Shown in pieces: positions 27,930-36,209 of a DNA stretch of 64,000 nt; the first letter of the stretch is position 1, and every line of letters begins with the position of its first letter. The notes under the pieces are model-generated. The model was given only the letters and a program-made list of their open reading frames with translations, ran no database searches and had not been told where the DNA came from. Source of the DNA: Sphingobacterium corticibacterium (GTDB lineage: Bacteria > Bacteroidota > Bacteroidia > Sphingobacteriales > Sphingobacteriaceae); contig NZ_SGIT01000006.1 in assembly GCF_004208525.1 (NCBI RefSeq), forward strand, positions 1 to 64,000, in the 5' to 3' direction. The position numbers were made by a program, and so were the translations under genes.

Positions 27930-28226
27930 TTAAGGTCTACGACGAGTGTCCTCTGAAGGCGTTGAATCCGTGATGTCTTCAGGATCTGGGATAGGGTTTT
28001 CCAGACTAAAGCCCTTTGCGCAGACGTTTCCGGCAAAACCGTCACAGGAATTTGGTGGCGCGTCGCTAATGCCCATGTCTTGATAAACTCCGTCGTTGTC
28101 TTTCTCGAACCAATGCAGTTCATCTTGTTGCGTATGGGCGGCACCGAATGACATCAATACATAACTTCCGCTAATTAATGCCAATGCCAAAACAGGCATA
28201 ATGTGTTTAAAAATGAATTTTTTCAT
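27930..28226 (-). CDS. DUF6520-like small exported protein
   Basis: A 98-aa protein. Residues 1-28 form a signal peptide (MKKFIFKHIMPVLALALISG). The mature part is short, acidic and Pro-rich, with two cysteines (NSCDGFAGNVCAKGF), the pattern of the DUF6520 family found only in Bacteroidota. Its ATG overlaps the MauE stop as ATGA, so the two are translationally coupled. The function is unknown; pairing with a MauE-type membrane protein suggests that its cysteines are redox-processed in the envelope. Confidence 0.65.
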   Translation of the reverse strand: MKKFIFKHIMPVLALALISGSYVLMSFGAAHTQQDELHWFEKDNDGVYQDMGISDAPPNSCDGFAGNVCAKGFSLENPIPDPEDITDSTPSEDTRRRP

Positions 28227-28732
28227 TGTTTTAGATTTAAACTGTTAAAAAATGATTTTAAAATATTGTCTTTTGGCCGACCCGCCCTCGACGCCGGTTC
28301 TACCGAACCGACGCTTCGTCTGTAGTTTCGTTCTACGTAATAGCCCAAGATGCTCAATGCCAGAAACAAAAGATTGAACCAAAAATGCCAGAACCATCCT
28401 AACTTTGGTATCAGCGACCCACATATACAGGGTAGATCATGTTGACCAAGAAGCAAAGTCATGCCTACGTAGTTGCTGAAGACCGCCATCAGAGCAGCGG
28501 AGAGTAAGAATCCCGAACGGGCAAATTGTTGAATCACAAGCAATAGCACGGTTAAGATTTCCATTGCCGGAAGAAGGTATACCAAAGCCCGACCTAGTGA
28601 ATCAGGGAAGGGTTGTTTAAGCATTCCATTACTGAACTCACCGAAGTGTACAAGTTTGTCCATCGTTGCGGGTATCCACATCGCGAGGAGTAGACCAGTT
28701 ATAATCCGTAGAATAATCTTTTGCTTTTTCAT
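28223..28732 (-). CDS. MauE/DoxX-like redox-associated membrane protein
   Basis: I start this at the ATG giving MKKQKIILRIITGLLL (169 aa), not at the 31-residue upstream extension, because the hydrophobic first helix follows directly. There are four transmembrane helices and a CxC-type motif in DLPCICGS between helices 3 and 4, matching MauE-like proteins, which support disulfide formation together with TlpA-like thioredoxins. It is followed by the coupled DUF6520 gene. A TAACTTTG -7 box lies on the minus strand at 28775-28782. Confidence 0.75.
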   Translation of the reverse strand: MKKQKIILRIITGLLLAMWIPATMDKLVHFGEFSNGMLKQPFPDSLGRALVYLLPAMEILTVLLLVIQQFARSGFLLSAALMAVFSNYVGMTLLLGQHDLPCICGSLIPKLGWFWHFWFNLLFLALSILGYYVERNYRRSVGSVEPASRAGRPKDNILKSFFNSLNLKQ

Positions 28733-28855
28733 GGCTACTATTTCTTTAACACGCCGGTAATAAAGCCGACAGTTCAAAGTTAGCTCATGGAAAAGCTGAT
28801 GTGACTGACCGTTTTCGTAAAACATACAGACCGTTTACTAAAATGAACGTAGAAC

Positions 28856-28886
28856 TTGTTTATTGTTGTCGTGTATATTATATTTG
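28856..28886 (+). promoter_or_regulatory. Bacteroidota-type promoter for VOC-MarR
   Basis: TTG at 28856-28858 and TATATTTG at 28879-28886, separated by 20 bases, match the Bacteroidota sigma-ABfr consensus (-33 TTG, -7 TAnnTTTG). The ATG follows 22 bases later. Confidence 0.6.
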
Positions 28887-28908
28887 TGGCAACAAAATAA
28901 AATATAAG

Positions 28909-29268
28909 ATGAAACAACTTACATTCGCATCGCTACAAGTAAAAGATTTGGAAGCTTCCAAAGCTTTTTACACAGAAAAATTAGGCTTTGAAATAGCAAA
29001 TACAAATCCCCAAGCCTGTGTTTTTACCTACAATGGGGGGCAGGCCAGTTTTGCCATCCGCACACCGCTTGAGCCCATTGAAGGAAAAGAACTAGGTATA
29101 GGCGTAGCGCTATGGTTTGCTGTCAACGATAATGTGGACGAATTGACGCAGAAACTTATAGAAAATGGCGTAGCTGAAGTGGGGTCTATTATAGAAACGC
29201 CTTTCGGCAGGGCTTTCCACGTTAACGATCTGGATGGATATAAATTGACATTTTTAGAATCGAAATAA
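28909..29268 (+). CDS. VOC (glyoxalase/bleomycin-resistance-like) family protein
   Basis: A 119-aa protein from the ATG giving MKQLTFASLQVKDLEAS; the longer upstream frame would run through the promoter. One vicinal-oxygen-chelate module of two beta-alpha-beta-beta-beta repeats: SLQVKDLEASKAFYTEKLGFE at the start and AFHVNDLDGYKLTF at the end, where metal-binding or substrate residues normally sit. The usual His in the first strand is replaced (SLQV). The substrate is unknown. It is 10 bases upstream of a MarR gene; VOC-MarR pairs often respond to the same toxic compound. Confidence 0.8.
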   Translation: MKQLTFASLQVKDLEASKAFYTEKLGFEIANTNPQACVFTYNGGQASFAIRTPLEPIEGKELGIGVALWFAVNDNVDELTQKLIENGVAEVGSIIETPFGRAFHVNDLDGYKLTFLESK

Positions 29269-29278
29269 ACGGTGTGTC

Positions 29279-29743
29279 ATGGCAACGACAGCAAAAATTG
29301 AATTTAAATTCAAAAGTCCGGAAGATAGTCCAGGTTACCTGCTGGGGCAGGTAACGCTGCTATGGCAGCGAAAGCAGAAAAAGGTGTTGGATCCACTAAA
29401 TCTCACACAAACCCAATTTGCCTTGTTGGCAGCTTTGGGCTGGCTTTCCCGCGAAAACGACAAGGTGACACAGGTAGATATTGCTAATCAAGGAAATGCG
29501 GATAGGATGATGGTGTCCAAAGTGTTGCGTACATTGGAAGAGAAAAAGTTTATCAGCAGGGAAGAGCACAAAACCGATACCCGGGCAAAAGTTATCAAAC
29601 TGACTGATGCAGGAGCGGAGGTACTGCAAAAAGCCTTAACAGCCATCGAACTGGCCGACATGGAGTTTTTTTCGATAGTGGGAAAAGACTTGCTTGGATT
29701 CAATAAAAACATGGTCAATATAATCAACGAGAATAAAGATTGA
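29279..29743 (+). CDS. MarR-family transcriptional regulator
   Basis: A 154-aa protein with the MarR winged helix: LTQTQFALLAAL (helix), VTQVDIANQGNADRMMVSKVLRTLEEKKFI (recognition helix) and the wing SREEHKTDTRAKVIKLT with the conserved D-x-R. Terminal helices would form the dimer. It is co-transcribed with the VOC gene and probably regulates that pair in response to a small molecule. Confidence 0.88.
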   Translation: MATTAKIEFKFKSPEDSPGYLLGQVTLLWQRKQKKVLDPLNLTQTQFALLAALGWLSRENDKVTQVDIANQGNADRMMVSKVLRTLEEKKFISREEHKTDTRAKVIKLTDAGAEVLQKALTAIELADMEFFSIVGKDLLGFNKNMVNIINENKD

Positions 29744-29751
29744 CTAAGATT

Positions 29752-30750
29752 CTATAACGTTGTTGACATATATCCCTTCGGGCTTTGCCCGGTAAACCGT
29801 TTGAACAGTCTGTAAAGACTACGTTCATGCGCAAAGCCCAATTGGTCGGCTACGCTCATGACGGTCAAGCCGGAAAGCAAGAGCAGTTTCGCCTTTTCAA
29901 CAAGGAGCTGTTTTTTATATTGTGTAGGCGTCACACCGAATTGTTTTTTGAACAGCAACGTCAAATTGGTTTCTCCGAGAGGCAATATATCCGTTAATGA
30001 AGACAGGTCATAGCGCATGCCATTTTCTTCCACCCCCAACTCAATTACAGTTTTGGCGGTCTCGACTAGATCCGCGTTTTCCGTTACAATGCCCAGTTCC
30101 CTGTCAATTTTCCGCTTCGAAAGCTTGATCAGTTCTTTTAGCTGAGCAATGATAGTGATCTGACTGTCCACATCGGCCTTTTTCAGTTTCTTGCACAAGG
30201 ATCGGATGTAAATTTCCGTAACCGGGCCAACCATGAAGTCCCGGCTCGCCATGGGATTGGACGATTGCTGCCGGTGCGCTTCCAATAAGGGGTGAAGAAA
30301 GTCAAAATCAGTATCTGCGCCATCGTCAAAAATGCCTACATCAAAATAACATACGAATAAGTGATAGTTGCCCCGCGGTAGCTGAAGATGGTAACGCCCT
30401 TTAGGGAGGTAGATGTATAGCGCCCTTCGTTTGTTCAAAGAGGCAATCGGTAGGTGTTGCTCGTCCGTAAATTGGATATTGTTACTTGCTTGCACAAGAT
30501 AGACGATGTACAGATCGGGTTGTTTTACCTTGATGGGGAGGTTTACGGATTCATCCAATACAAGATCGAATTGCTGTAGGTAGCCTAGGCGTCCTTTAAA
30601 TTCCTGGTCAATGTAGCTTTTGGATCCTTTTCTCTTGTACACGGTCTTGCCTTCATGAAAGCGCAACGATGGAAATAAACCCGCAGCTTGCTCGTCCGGT
30701 AAAGGCTTACCGAATAGCTGCGTGGTCTGTAGAAAAAAGCTTTTTCGCAT
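29752..30750 (-). CDS. AraC-family transcriptional regulator
   Basis: A 332-aa protein. The N-terminal about 220 residues are an unassigned sensor. The C-terminal about 80 residues carry both AraC helix-turn-helices, ending in the signature FAHERSLYRLFKRFTGQSPKGY. It is convergent with MarR, their stops 8 bases apart. Regulatory target not evident; the neighbours upstream (30810-32488) run in the same direction. Confidence 0.85.
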   Translation of the reverse strand: MRKSFFLQTTQLFGKPLPDEQAAGLFPSLRFHEGKTVYKRKGSKSYIDQEFKGRLGYLQQFDLVLDESVNLPIKVKQPDLYIVYLVQASNNIQFTDEQHLPIASLNKRRALYIYLPKGRYHLQLPRGNYHLFVCYFDVGIFDDGADTDFDFLHPLLEAHRQQSSNPMASRDFMVGPVTEIYIRSLCKKLKKADVDSQITIIAQLKELIKLSKRKIDRELGIVTENADLVETAKTVIELGVEENGMRYDLSSLTDILPLGETNLTLLFKKQFGVTPTQYKKQLLVEKAKLLLLSGLTVMSVADQLGFAHERSLYRLFKRFTGQSPKGYMSTTL

Positions 30751-30809
30751 CGTTCGTTAAACAATACCCCACAGGTCGTGTTCCTAACCCGTGGAGGTAT
30801 TTATATAAA

Positions 30810-31538
30810 CTACTGTACGGTTTCTATTTTAGGATGTTGTCGATATTCCAGCAAGACACTGTCGAACTTTTCTTTCCGCAATCTTTCCGCCCCTCGGATA
30901 GCTTCATCGAAAGGCATGATAGGTGTTAGCTGAAGATGTTCCATAATGGTGCTTAGACGTGTTTTCAGATCGCCCCGTACCATGACCGGAGATAGCCCCA
31001 TCTCGTCATATGTACGGATAAGCCGTAACTCCGACACTTCACGGAAGCGATCAGACGTCGGCCGGTGTCCATCGGCTACAAAGGGGAATTCGACCGGTAG
31101 ATGGAAGAAAATATCGTAATGCGAGCCGGCGTATGCTTTGGCCAGACCTTCAAAGCACACAAATTGTTTCTGAAAGGTACGGTATGCGCGCCAACAAAGC
31201 AGATGTTTGATTTTCTGTTGCCAGGGGTATTCATCGGGATAGGCGCCGGTGACAAGCCGGGTACTGCCGTAAAGCCACTCTTGCAGGGTACAGCCATCGG
31301 ATATAAAACCTTTGGAAAAAGTTGCTTCGCTACGTATGCGTTCCTCGAAACGTTTCATGCCCAAGCACAATAGCTCGGCATAACTACAGGAGCGGAGGGT
31401 CTTGCCCGGAAAGAGCCGGGGCAGGATCTCGCGCATGGTAAGCGCATGTGTAACCGGAATACCGGTAGCCAATGAAAGGGCGAGGCTGAGTGTCGTTTTA
31501 CCGGTACAATAGGTGCCGCTGATAACAATTCTTTTCAT
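30810..31538 (-). CDS. P-loop NTPase / kinase-like protein
   Basis: A 242-aa protein opening with MKRIVISGTYCTGKTT; G8-x4-G-K14-T15 is a clear Walker A in the setting seen in NadR/AAA_28-type kinases. A lid-like Arg-rich segment (RPTSDRFREVSELRLIRTYDEMG, about 170-190) and an acidic position in SDGCTLQEW are consistent with a small-molecule or nucleotide kinase. The substrate is unknown. It starts 2 bases after the AvrD-like gene stop, so the two almost certainly act together. Confidence 0.65.
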   Translation of the reverse strand: MKRIVISGTYCTGKTTLSLALSLATGIPVTHALTMREILPRLFPGKTLRSCSYAELLCLGMKRFEERIRSEATFSKGFISDGCTLQEWLYGSTRLVTGAYPDEYPWQQKIKHLLCWRAYRTFQKQFVCFEGLAKAYAGSHYDIFFHLPVEFPFVADGHRPTSDRFREVSELRLIRTYDEMGLSPVMVRGDLKTRLSTIMEHLQLTPIMPFDEAIRGAERLRKEKFDSVLLEYRQHPKIETVQ

Positions 31539-31540
31539 AC

Positions 31541-32488
31541 CTATATTATTTGGTGTGCCACACGAAACTTACCCTGGTAGTTTCCTACTTCTCCAGAAAG
31601 GTCGATGATCTGCCAGGTATGCCCACCGGATAGAATGCGCTGGATTCGGTCGAACTGGACAAAAGCGGAACCACTTGTCCCGAATAGCGGACGGCGGCAG
31701 CGGAGGTTCATACTGCGCAACCATATATTGGGACAGATCTCCCGGTCGGTGCTGTCCAGTTGGTAAAGTAACGCCTGCATAAGCTGCCCAAATAGCTGGA
31801 TACCCTCTGTAGGAAGCAACATGTGCCGGGCGGTTCCGATGCCCTGGTAGCTTTCCTCTGCAGACAGCGGTTCATATTCGAACCGGGCGCGTGCAACCTT
31901 TTGGATAACATTGATACCAACATCCGCGATGTGGAGGTCGCGCGCACGGTAGCCCGTACCGTAGAGCTGCATGCTACCATCGGTATCATGCATCTTTTTG
32001 ACTTCGGGCAAAATGAGGTAGCGCCGCCCGCCGCGGTGATCGATTTTTATCTTGCTCCGGTTACCACCGATATCAACCTCGATCGTACTGCAAGTGCCCT
32101 GCACACAGTTTAGGCTATTACGGCTTTCCAGCAGCCGGCAGCGAAATGGGAATTGACCCGTTCCCAGACTGTGGCTAACTTTCACGTCTAACGATGAAGC
32201 GAAGCCACGGGCAATGTCACATGGGCCTATCATACCTAAACGGTTGAGTGCATGGCCGCCTAGGCGCATCAACAGCGCCGTGTACTCCAGACTGCCCAGA
32301 TGGACGTCCTCGTTCCTGGGGCGTGCAGGCCCATCATAGCAAACATGTATGTTGCCCGATAGGCTGTCCCCGTTTTTTATAAGTTCATCCAGGCGTACAT
32401 GGTAATGGCGAAAGGCCTCTGCGAAGTAACGGGTTGGGGCGATTCCCAGTACTTCTTCCATACTATCAAATTGTTTCATCTCCATCAT
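31541..32488 (-). CDS. AvrD-family protein
   Basis: A 315-aa protein close to the about 311 aa of Pseudomonas syringae AvrD, which directs synthesis of syringolide acyl glycosides. Shared features as I recall them are the N-terminal SMEEVLGIAPTRYFAEAFR, a central HLGSLEYTALLMRLGGHAL, and strands with hotdog-like character (FASSLDVKVSHSLGTG). Assignment is by pattern memory, so moderate confidence. It is the first gene of a two-gene operon with a P-loop kinase-like protein; a divergent HTH regulator begins 350 bases away. Confidence 0.55.
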   Translation of the reverse strand: MMEMKQFDSMEEVLGIAPTRYFAEAFRHYHVRLDELIKNGDSLSGNIHVCYDGPARPRNEDVHLGSLEYTALLMRLGGHALNRLGMIGPCDIARGFASSLDVKVSHSLGTGQFPFRCRLLESRNSLNCVQGTCSTIEVDIGGNRSKIKIDHRGGRRYLILPEVKKMHDTDGSMQLYGTGYRARDLHIADVGINVIQKVARARFEYEPLSAEESYQGIGTARHMLLPTEGIQLFGQLMQALLYQLDSTDREICPNIWLRSMNLRCRRPLFGTSGSAFVQFDRIQRILSGGHTWQIIDLSGEVGNYQGKFRVAHQII

Positions 32489-32768
32489 CTTGCTGTATTA
32501 GATTTTATCCTGCTAAGTACGGCACGGAGCATAAGAATATATAATCGATTTTTATGCGCGAGTACACATGGGAAAGCCCTTTCTAGGCGCGTTTTACTAA
32601 ATTGTGTATGGATTGATCAATTTGGGCGCGGAATGCGATTATCAAAAGAGATGCTCGCGTAGTTTCGGAGCGAGAATCACCTAAAGGGAAAGGACGGGAA
32701 GGGTAAAGGAAGTAAAATTCGTTCAATAATGCAGTTTTCGCGTGCAGATAGTCAAATTTTACCTGCGG

Positions 32769-32800
32769 TTTGCGAAGCCGGGATAAAAGTTTTAACTTTA
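32769..32800 (+). promoter_or_regulatory. Candidate promoter for the HTH regulator
   Basis: TTTG at 32769-32772 and TAACTTTA at 32793-32800, 20 bases apart, near the Bacteroidota consensus; ATG at 32841. Otherwise 32489-32840 holds no gene. Confidence 0.45.
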
Positions 32801-32840
32801 GGTCGTTTTAACCAACTGTATAACTAAACGCCTGCTAATT

Positions 32841-33809
32841 ATGATAGATCAGGAAACACTTTTTAAGATTATAGAGGAACGGTTTGATAACAAACTGGAT
32901 TTCCATCAGGCCGTTGCTGATATTCTTGGCGTCGAAATATCAAATGTACGCAAACGGACCAACGGTTCTACACCGATACGCTATTACGAACTACAGCGGC
33001 TCGTAGAAAAATTCTCCATTTCCAGACATGAATTGTTCCTGGATCCGGACGACGATGTCGGGTTTAGGTATATCCGGCTCGACTATCCGAGTATGGGGAA
33101 TTACCTGCGGTATATCCAGGGACTGGCCGGAATGTTAGAGAATGCTGCGGCTGTACCGGAAAGTAAGATATATTTCGTAGCAGATGATATCCCCATTTTT
33201 TATTACATGCGTTTTCCCGAACTGACAGCGTTTAAGCTCTATTCCTATGCGTACGATATGAAGATGGTGAATATGTCCTTTGAGGACTATCTGGATCTCT
33301 TCAGGGCACAGAACCTCCTTCCCGTATTTGAACGTATCGACCGGGCATATAACCGGATTCAGTCGGTAGAAATCTGGGACGACCATATTTTGGAAATGCT
33401 GCTTTTCAGCATCGGTGGCAAATACGATTTAAACTGTTTCGACGACAGAGGGACGGTAGGAATATTGCTGGGCCAGCTGAAAGAATTGTTATATGGCTTT
33501 CGGACGCTTGTAGAGAGCGGCGAAAAGGATACCGATGTCAAATTTGAGTTCTTTAAGAACGAAAGCCTGAACCGGTTACCCTATATGATGCTCGACAATG
33601 GCAGCGATTCGTCGCTGACGTTAAAGTTACAGATCATCAATAGCATGCACACTGGACAGTCTGAATTTGTCGAGGAGGGTGCGAAATGGTTTGATGCGGC
33701 GGTCAATAAGTCATTGGCGCTGGGTATGGGAGCGGAGCGGCAAAGGAATCTGTATTTTCAGCTGTTGCACGACCAGATAGCAGCCCTGGAATTGCAAACG
33801 GCGGTATAA
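32841..33809 (+). CDS. Putative HTH regulator with helical sensor domain
   Basis: A 322-aa protein. Residues about 15-65 (FHQAVADILGVEISNVRKRTNG, then YYELQRLVEKFSISRHELF) fit an XRE-like helix-turn-helix. The remainder is a long helical, aromatic-rich domain without recognised motif, a type common in Bacteroidota. Its position, divergent from the AvrD operon, suggests regulation of it; this is inference. Confidence 0.6.
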   Translation: MIDQETLFKIIEERFDNKLDFHQAVADILGVEISNVRKRTNGSTPIRYYELQRLVEKFSISRHELFLDPDDDVGFRYIRLDYPSMGNYLRYIQGLAGMLENAAAVPESKIYFVADDIPIFYYMRFPELTAFKLYSYAYDMKMVNMSFEDYLDLFRAQNLLPVFERIDRAYNRIQSVEIWDDHILEMLLFSIGGKYDLNCFDDRGTVGILLGQLKELLYGFRTLVESGEKDTDVKFEFFKNESLNRLPYMMLDNGSDSSLTLKLQIINSMHTGQSEFVEEGAKWFDAAVNKSLALGMGAERQRNLYFQLLHDQIAALELQTAV

Positions 33810-33928
33810 CTGTAAATTAAACTGTACGGGGTTTAATGGTTAAACAACTGCCCCCAGCTGTAACGGCCTATCTGACCAATCGGAATGGGTGTTCCCTGAT
33901 TATAGCATGGAGCGTAAAACAAGAAAAA

Positions 33929-34222
33929 ATGGAAAAGTATGCTCAAAAAATGCTGCAACTGCAGGAAAGAGTAATCGAACTTCTGGAGAAGTTGGACGAG
34001 CGATTTGAAAAACTGTCAAATGCGCTGCTAGACTGGGCTCCCGAGTCGCTCAAAAACCAATTGTTGGATAACACGGACCTGAAAGGTATCCTGAAGATAG
34101 GGGATACCAAGTTCTTTCAGCTCAAAAAGTGTAGGGTCTTTCCTACTTACCGGTTGAACGGAAAGGATTATTATCTGGAAAACGAGGTACTGGAGGCGAT
34201 TCGGATACACCGAACTAACTAA
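33929..34222 (+). CDS. Small helix-turn-helix (excisionase-like) protein
   Basis: A 97-aa protein from the ATG giving MEKYAQKMLQLQERV. A coiled N-terminus is followed by LKGILKIGDTKFFQLKKCRVFPTYRLNGKDYYLENEVLEAI, the MerR/Xis-type winged helix common in proteins that accompany Bacteroidota integrative elements. The upstream 31-residue extension lacks coding character. It resembles the two HTH genes at 57633-58218. Confidence 0.65.
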   Translation: MEKYAQKMLQLQERVIELLEKLDERFEKLSNALLDWAPESLKNQLLDNTDLKGILKIGDTKFFQLKKCRVFPTYRLNGKDYYLENEVLEAIRIHRTN

Positions 34223-34235
34223 AAGTATCTTACCT

Positions 34236-34262
34236 CCGGGAGGTGCAATATGCATCTCCCGG
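34236..34262. terminator. Strong hairpin after the HTH gene
   Basis: A 12-bp stem (CCGGGAG GTGCA / TGCAT CTCCCGG, one G-T pair) with a 3-base loop; no T-tract follows. It begins 14 bases past the HTH stop. Confidence 0.5.
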
Positions 34263-34279
34263 TATTGGTACGTCGCTCC

Positions 34280-34378
34280 ACCCAACAACGACCCAAGGAT
34301 GACCTAATAATCACCTAACGAATACCTAACAATCACCCAAGAACGACCTAACGTTGACCTAAGCCCGACCCAACAAAG
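34280..34378 (+). repeat. Nine tandem 11-bp degenerate repeats (ACCyAA + 5 variable)
   Basis: ACC triplets begin at 34280, 34291, 34302, 34313, 34324, 34335, 34346, 34357 and 34368, exactly 11 bases apart. Each is followed by C or T and then AA; the remaining five bases vary (for example CAACG, GGATG, TAATC, CGAAT). Eleven bases is about one helical turn and is not a coding period. The array lies between an HTH gene and the integrase gene. Roles could be an iteron-like or protein-loading array, or integrase/Xis arm sites. Confidence 0.75.
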
Positions 34379-34820
34379 GAACAGCCACTGCCCAGCCTAA
34401 GCACAACAAACACCAAAGAAAAGAACAAGGCACACCTAACAAAAACAAGGTGTTTTTATCACAATTATCATCATAGAATAAAAGGACAATCCCCTTTTTA
34501 ACACAAAAGGTCGCATTATTTCAAATATCCGCAGCAACGATTTTTTGAATCCTTTTTATAAAAAAGATTAGATAAAAGCAAAAATAAGCAAAACGATTAA
34601 AACCGTTGCTATACAATGCTTTATAAAACAGTAGTCTTAGATTGGAGGTCCGTGTCTGTATGATTTTAGGCTTAAATTGACAAGGTTAGGTTACCAAATC
34701 GTTACCGATTTACATAGGTAATGAAATAACTTAACAGGTTATATTTCAGTGTTTTGCACCCCTTTTTATATTCCCTTGTAACTCAATGTAATTTAATTTT
34801 AAACATTAAAGATTTGAGTT
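34379..34820. other. Region upstream of the integrase; possible element end
   Basis: No gene. It is A/C-rich then A/T-rich. It contains AAATCG ttac CGATTT (34696-34711) and GGTTACC/GGTAAT motifs. For CTnDOT-like elements the attachment site lies next to int, so one end of the element may be here, but no matching direct repeat could be located at the other side. Confidence 0.3.
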
Positions 34821-36140
34821 ATGGAGCAGACAAAAAAATCCACGTACAAACTCCTTTTCTACCTGAAAAAGAACGAGCCGAAAAAGAATGGTAACGTACC
34901 GATTATGGCACGTATTACCATTGACGGAATACCCAAAACAATGGGTACAAAGTTAGAAATTGACCCCAATACTTGGGATTTAAAATTCGGAAGAGTTGAG
35001 GGCAAGAGTACCAAAGCATTAAGCATTAACCAAAAATTAGACAACATACGTGGGCGTATCGACAAGATATATGAAGATATGCTCAAACACGAGGGCTTTG
35101 CCACTGCACAGAAAGTAAAGATTAAATTTCTCGGTGTAGGCGTAATGGACGATGCTGTACTAAAGGTTTTCAACGACCAAAATGAGGAATTTAAAAAAAT
35201 TGTTGCTAAGGGAAAACGCTCCCAAAGCACTTACAGCAAGTATAACACGGTTTACAACCACCTTAGTGAATTTATAAGGGAGCGTTACCATAGGGGCGAT
35301 ATGGCTTTCCGGGAGCTTACTTCTGATTTTATCCGGGAGTTTGATTTCTTTCTCCGCATTGAGAAGGAATGTACCCATAATACGGTTTGGGTTTACACAA
35401 TGCCAGTTATCGCTTTAGCAGAATTGGCAATCAAGAAAGGCTTGATACGGGATAATCCTTTTGAGGATTACGAAATCAGTATGGAGGAAACCGACCGCAG
35501 CTACCTGTTAAAAGAGGACGTAGAAACTCTAATGCTCCTGAAACCGTCCAAGCCCCGATATGAACTTGTAAAAGACCTTTTTATTTTCAGTTGTTTTACA
35601 GGGCTTTCTTACATTGACATTAAAAAACTGAAATGGAGCAATATTCAGTCTTTCTTTGACGGACATCAATGGATAATCAGCAGGAGGAAAAAATCAGATG
35701 TGGCTTCCAACGTCCGCCTTTTGGAAATCCCTAAACGTATCATTGAGAAATATCGTGGAGTTACAAGAAATGATTTTGTATTCCCAATGCCATCCAATGC
35801 TACTTGCAATACGCATATAGGTAAAATTATTGAGGAAGCGGGCATTGTTACCGAACAGAAAGTTACATTCCACACCGCTCGTCACACATTTGCCACAATG
35901 TTTTTGACCGAGGGCGTACCTCTTGAAAGCCTTAGCAAAATGATGGGGCATAAAAACATTTCCACTACACAGATTTATGCTAAGATTACCAGCCAGAAAA
36001 TCAGCAAGGACATGGATTTGGTTGCCCCGAAATTTAAGGCTATGGAAGATGCGTTTCTTATCCAAATGGAAAGTGAAGACATAGAATTATTGAATGAAGG
36101 TACACTTGAATTTTACGATACCGAAGAAATTGTGGTTTAA
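34821..36140 (+). CDS. Tyrosine recombinase (CTnDOT-type integrase)
   Basis: A 439-aa protein. N-terminal arm-type DNA-binding domain (about 8-95), core-binding SAM-like domain (about 115-215), catalytic domain (about 225-410). Catalytic residues: H351-x-x-R354-H355, the G-H377 motif and nucleophile Tyr386 in TTQIYAKI. At the first catalytic-Arg site the sequence is FTGLS (Ser263) instead of R, as known for IntDOT-like enzymes. It carries out site-specific integration and excision of the element. A terminator follows. Confidence 0.9.
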   Translation: MEQTKKSTYKLLFYLKKNEPKKNGNVPIMARITIDGIPKTMGTKLEIDPNTWDLKFGRVEGKSTKALSINQKLDNIRGRIDKIYEDMLKHEGFATAQKVKIKFLGVGVMDDAVLKVFNDQNEEFKKIVAKGKRSQSTYSKYNTVYNHLSEFIRERYHRGDMAFRELTSDFIREFDFFLRIEKECTHNTVWVYTMPVIALAELAIKKGLIRDNPFEDYEISMEETDRSYLLKEDVETLMLLKPSKPRYELVKDLFIFSCFTGLSYIDIKKLKWSNIQSFFDGHQWIISRRKKSDVASNVRLLEIPKRIIEKYRGVTRNDFVFPMPSNATCNTHIGKIIEEAGIVTEQKVTFHTARHTFATMFLTEGVPLESLSKMMGHKNISTTQIYAKITSQKISKDMDLVAPKFKAMEDAFLIQMESEDIELLNEGTLEFYDTEEIVV

Positions 36141-36170
36141 GAATTATTGTATTCATTACTTGTCAGATTG

Positions 36171-36198
36171 AAGCAGAACTTAACGGTTCTGCTTTAAT
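36171..36198. terminator. Intrinsic terminator between integrase and MocR gene
   Basis: AAGCAGAAC / GTTCTGCTT, a 9-bp stem with a 6-base loop, followed by TTAATTATATT. It separates convergent genes. Confidence 0.7.
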
Positions 36199-36209
36199 TA
36201 TATTGATCA

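Noticed and set aside
32399..32662. Plus-strand frame across the AvrD start
   Set aside because: Its first third is antisense to the AvrD-like gene and the rest has no coding character.
34236..34262. Integrase attachment-site core
   Set aside because: The perfect hairpin directly follows an HTH stop codon and fits a terminator better; no second copy was seen at the other end of the element.
34280..34378. CRISPR array
   Set aside because: The period is 11 bases with no 20-40-base repeats or spacers, and no cas genes are present.
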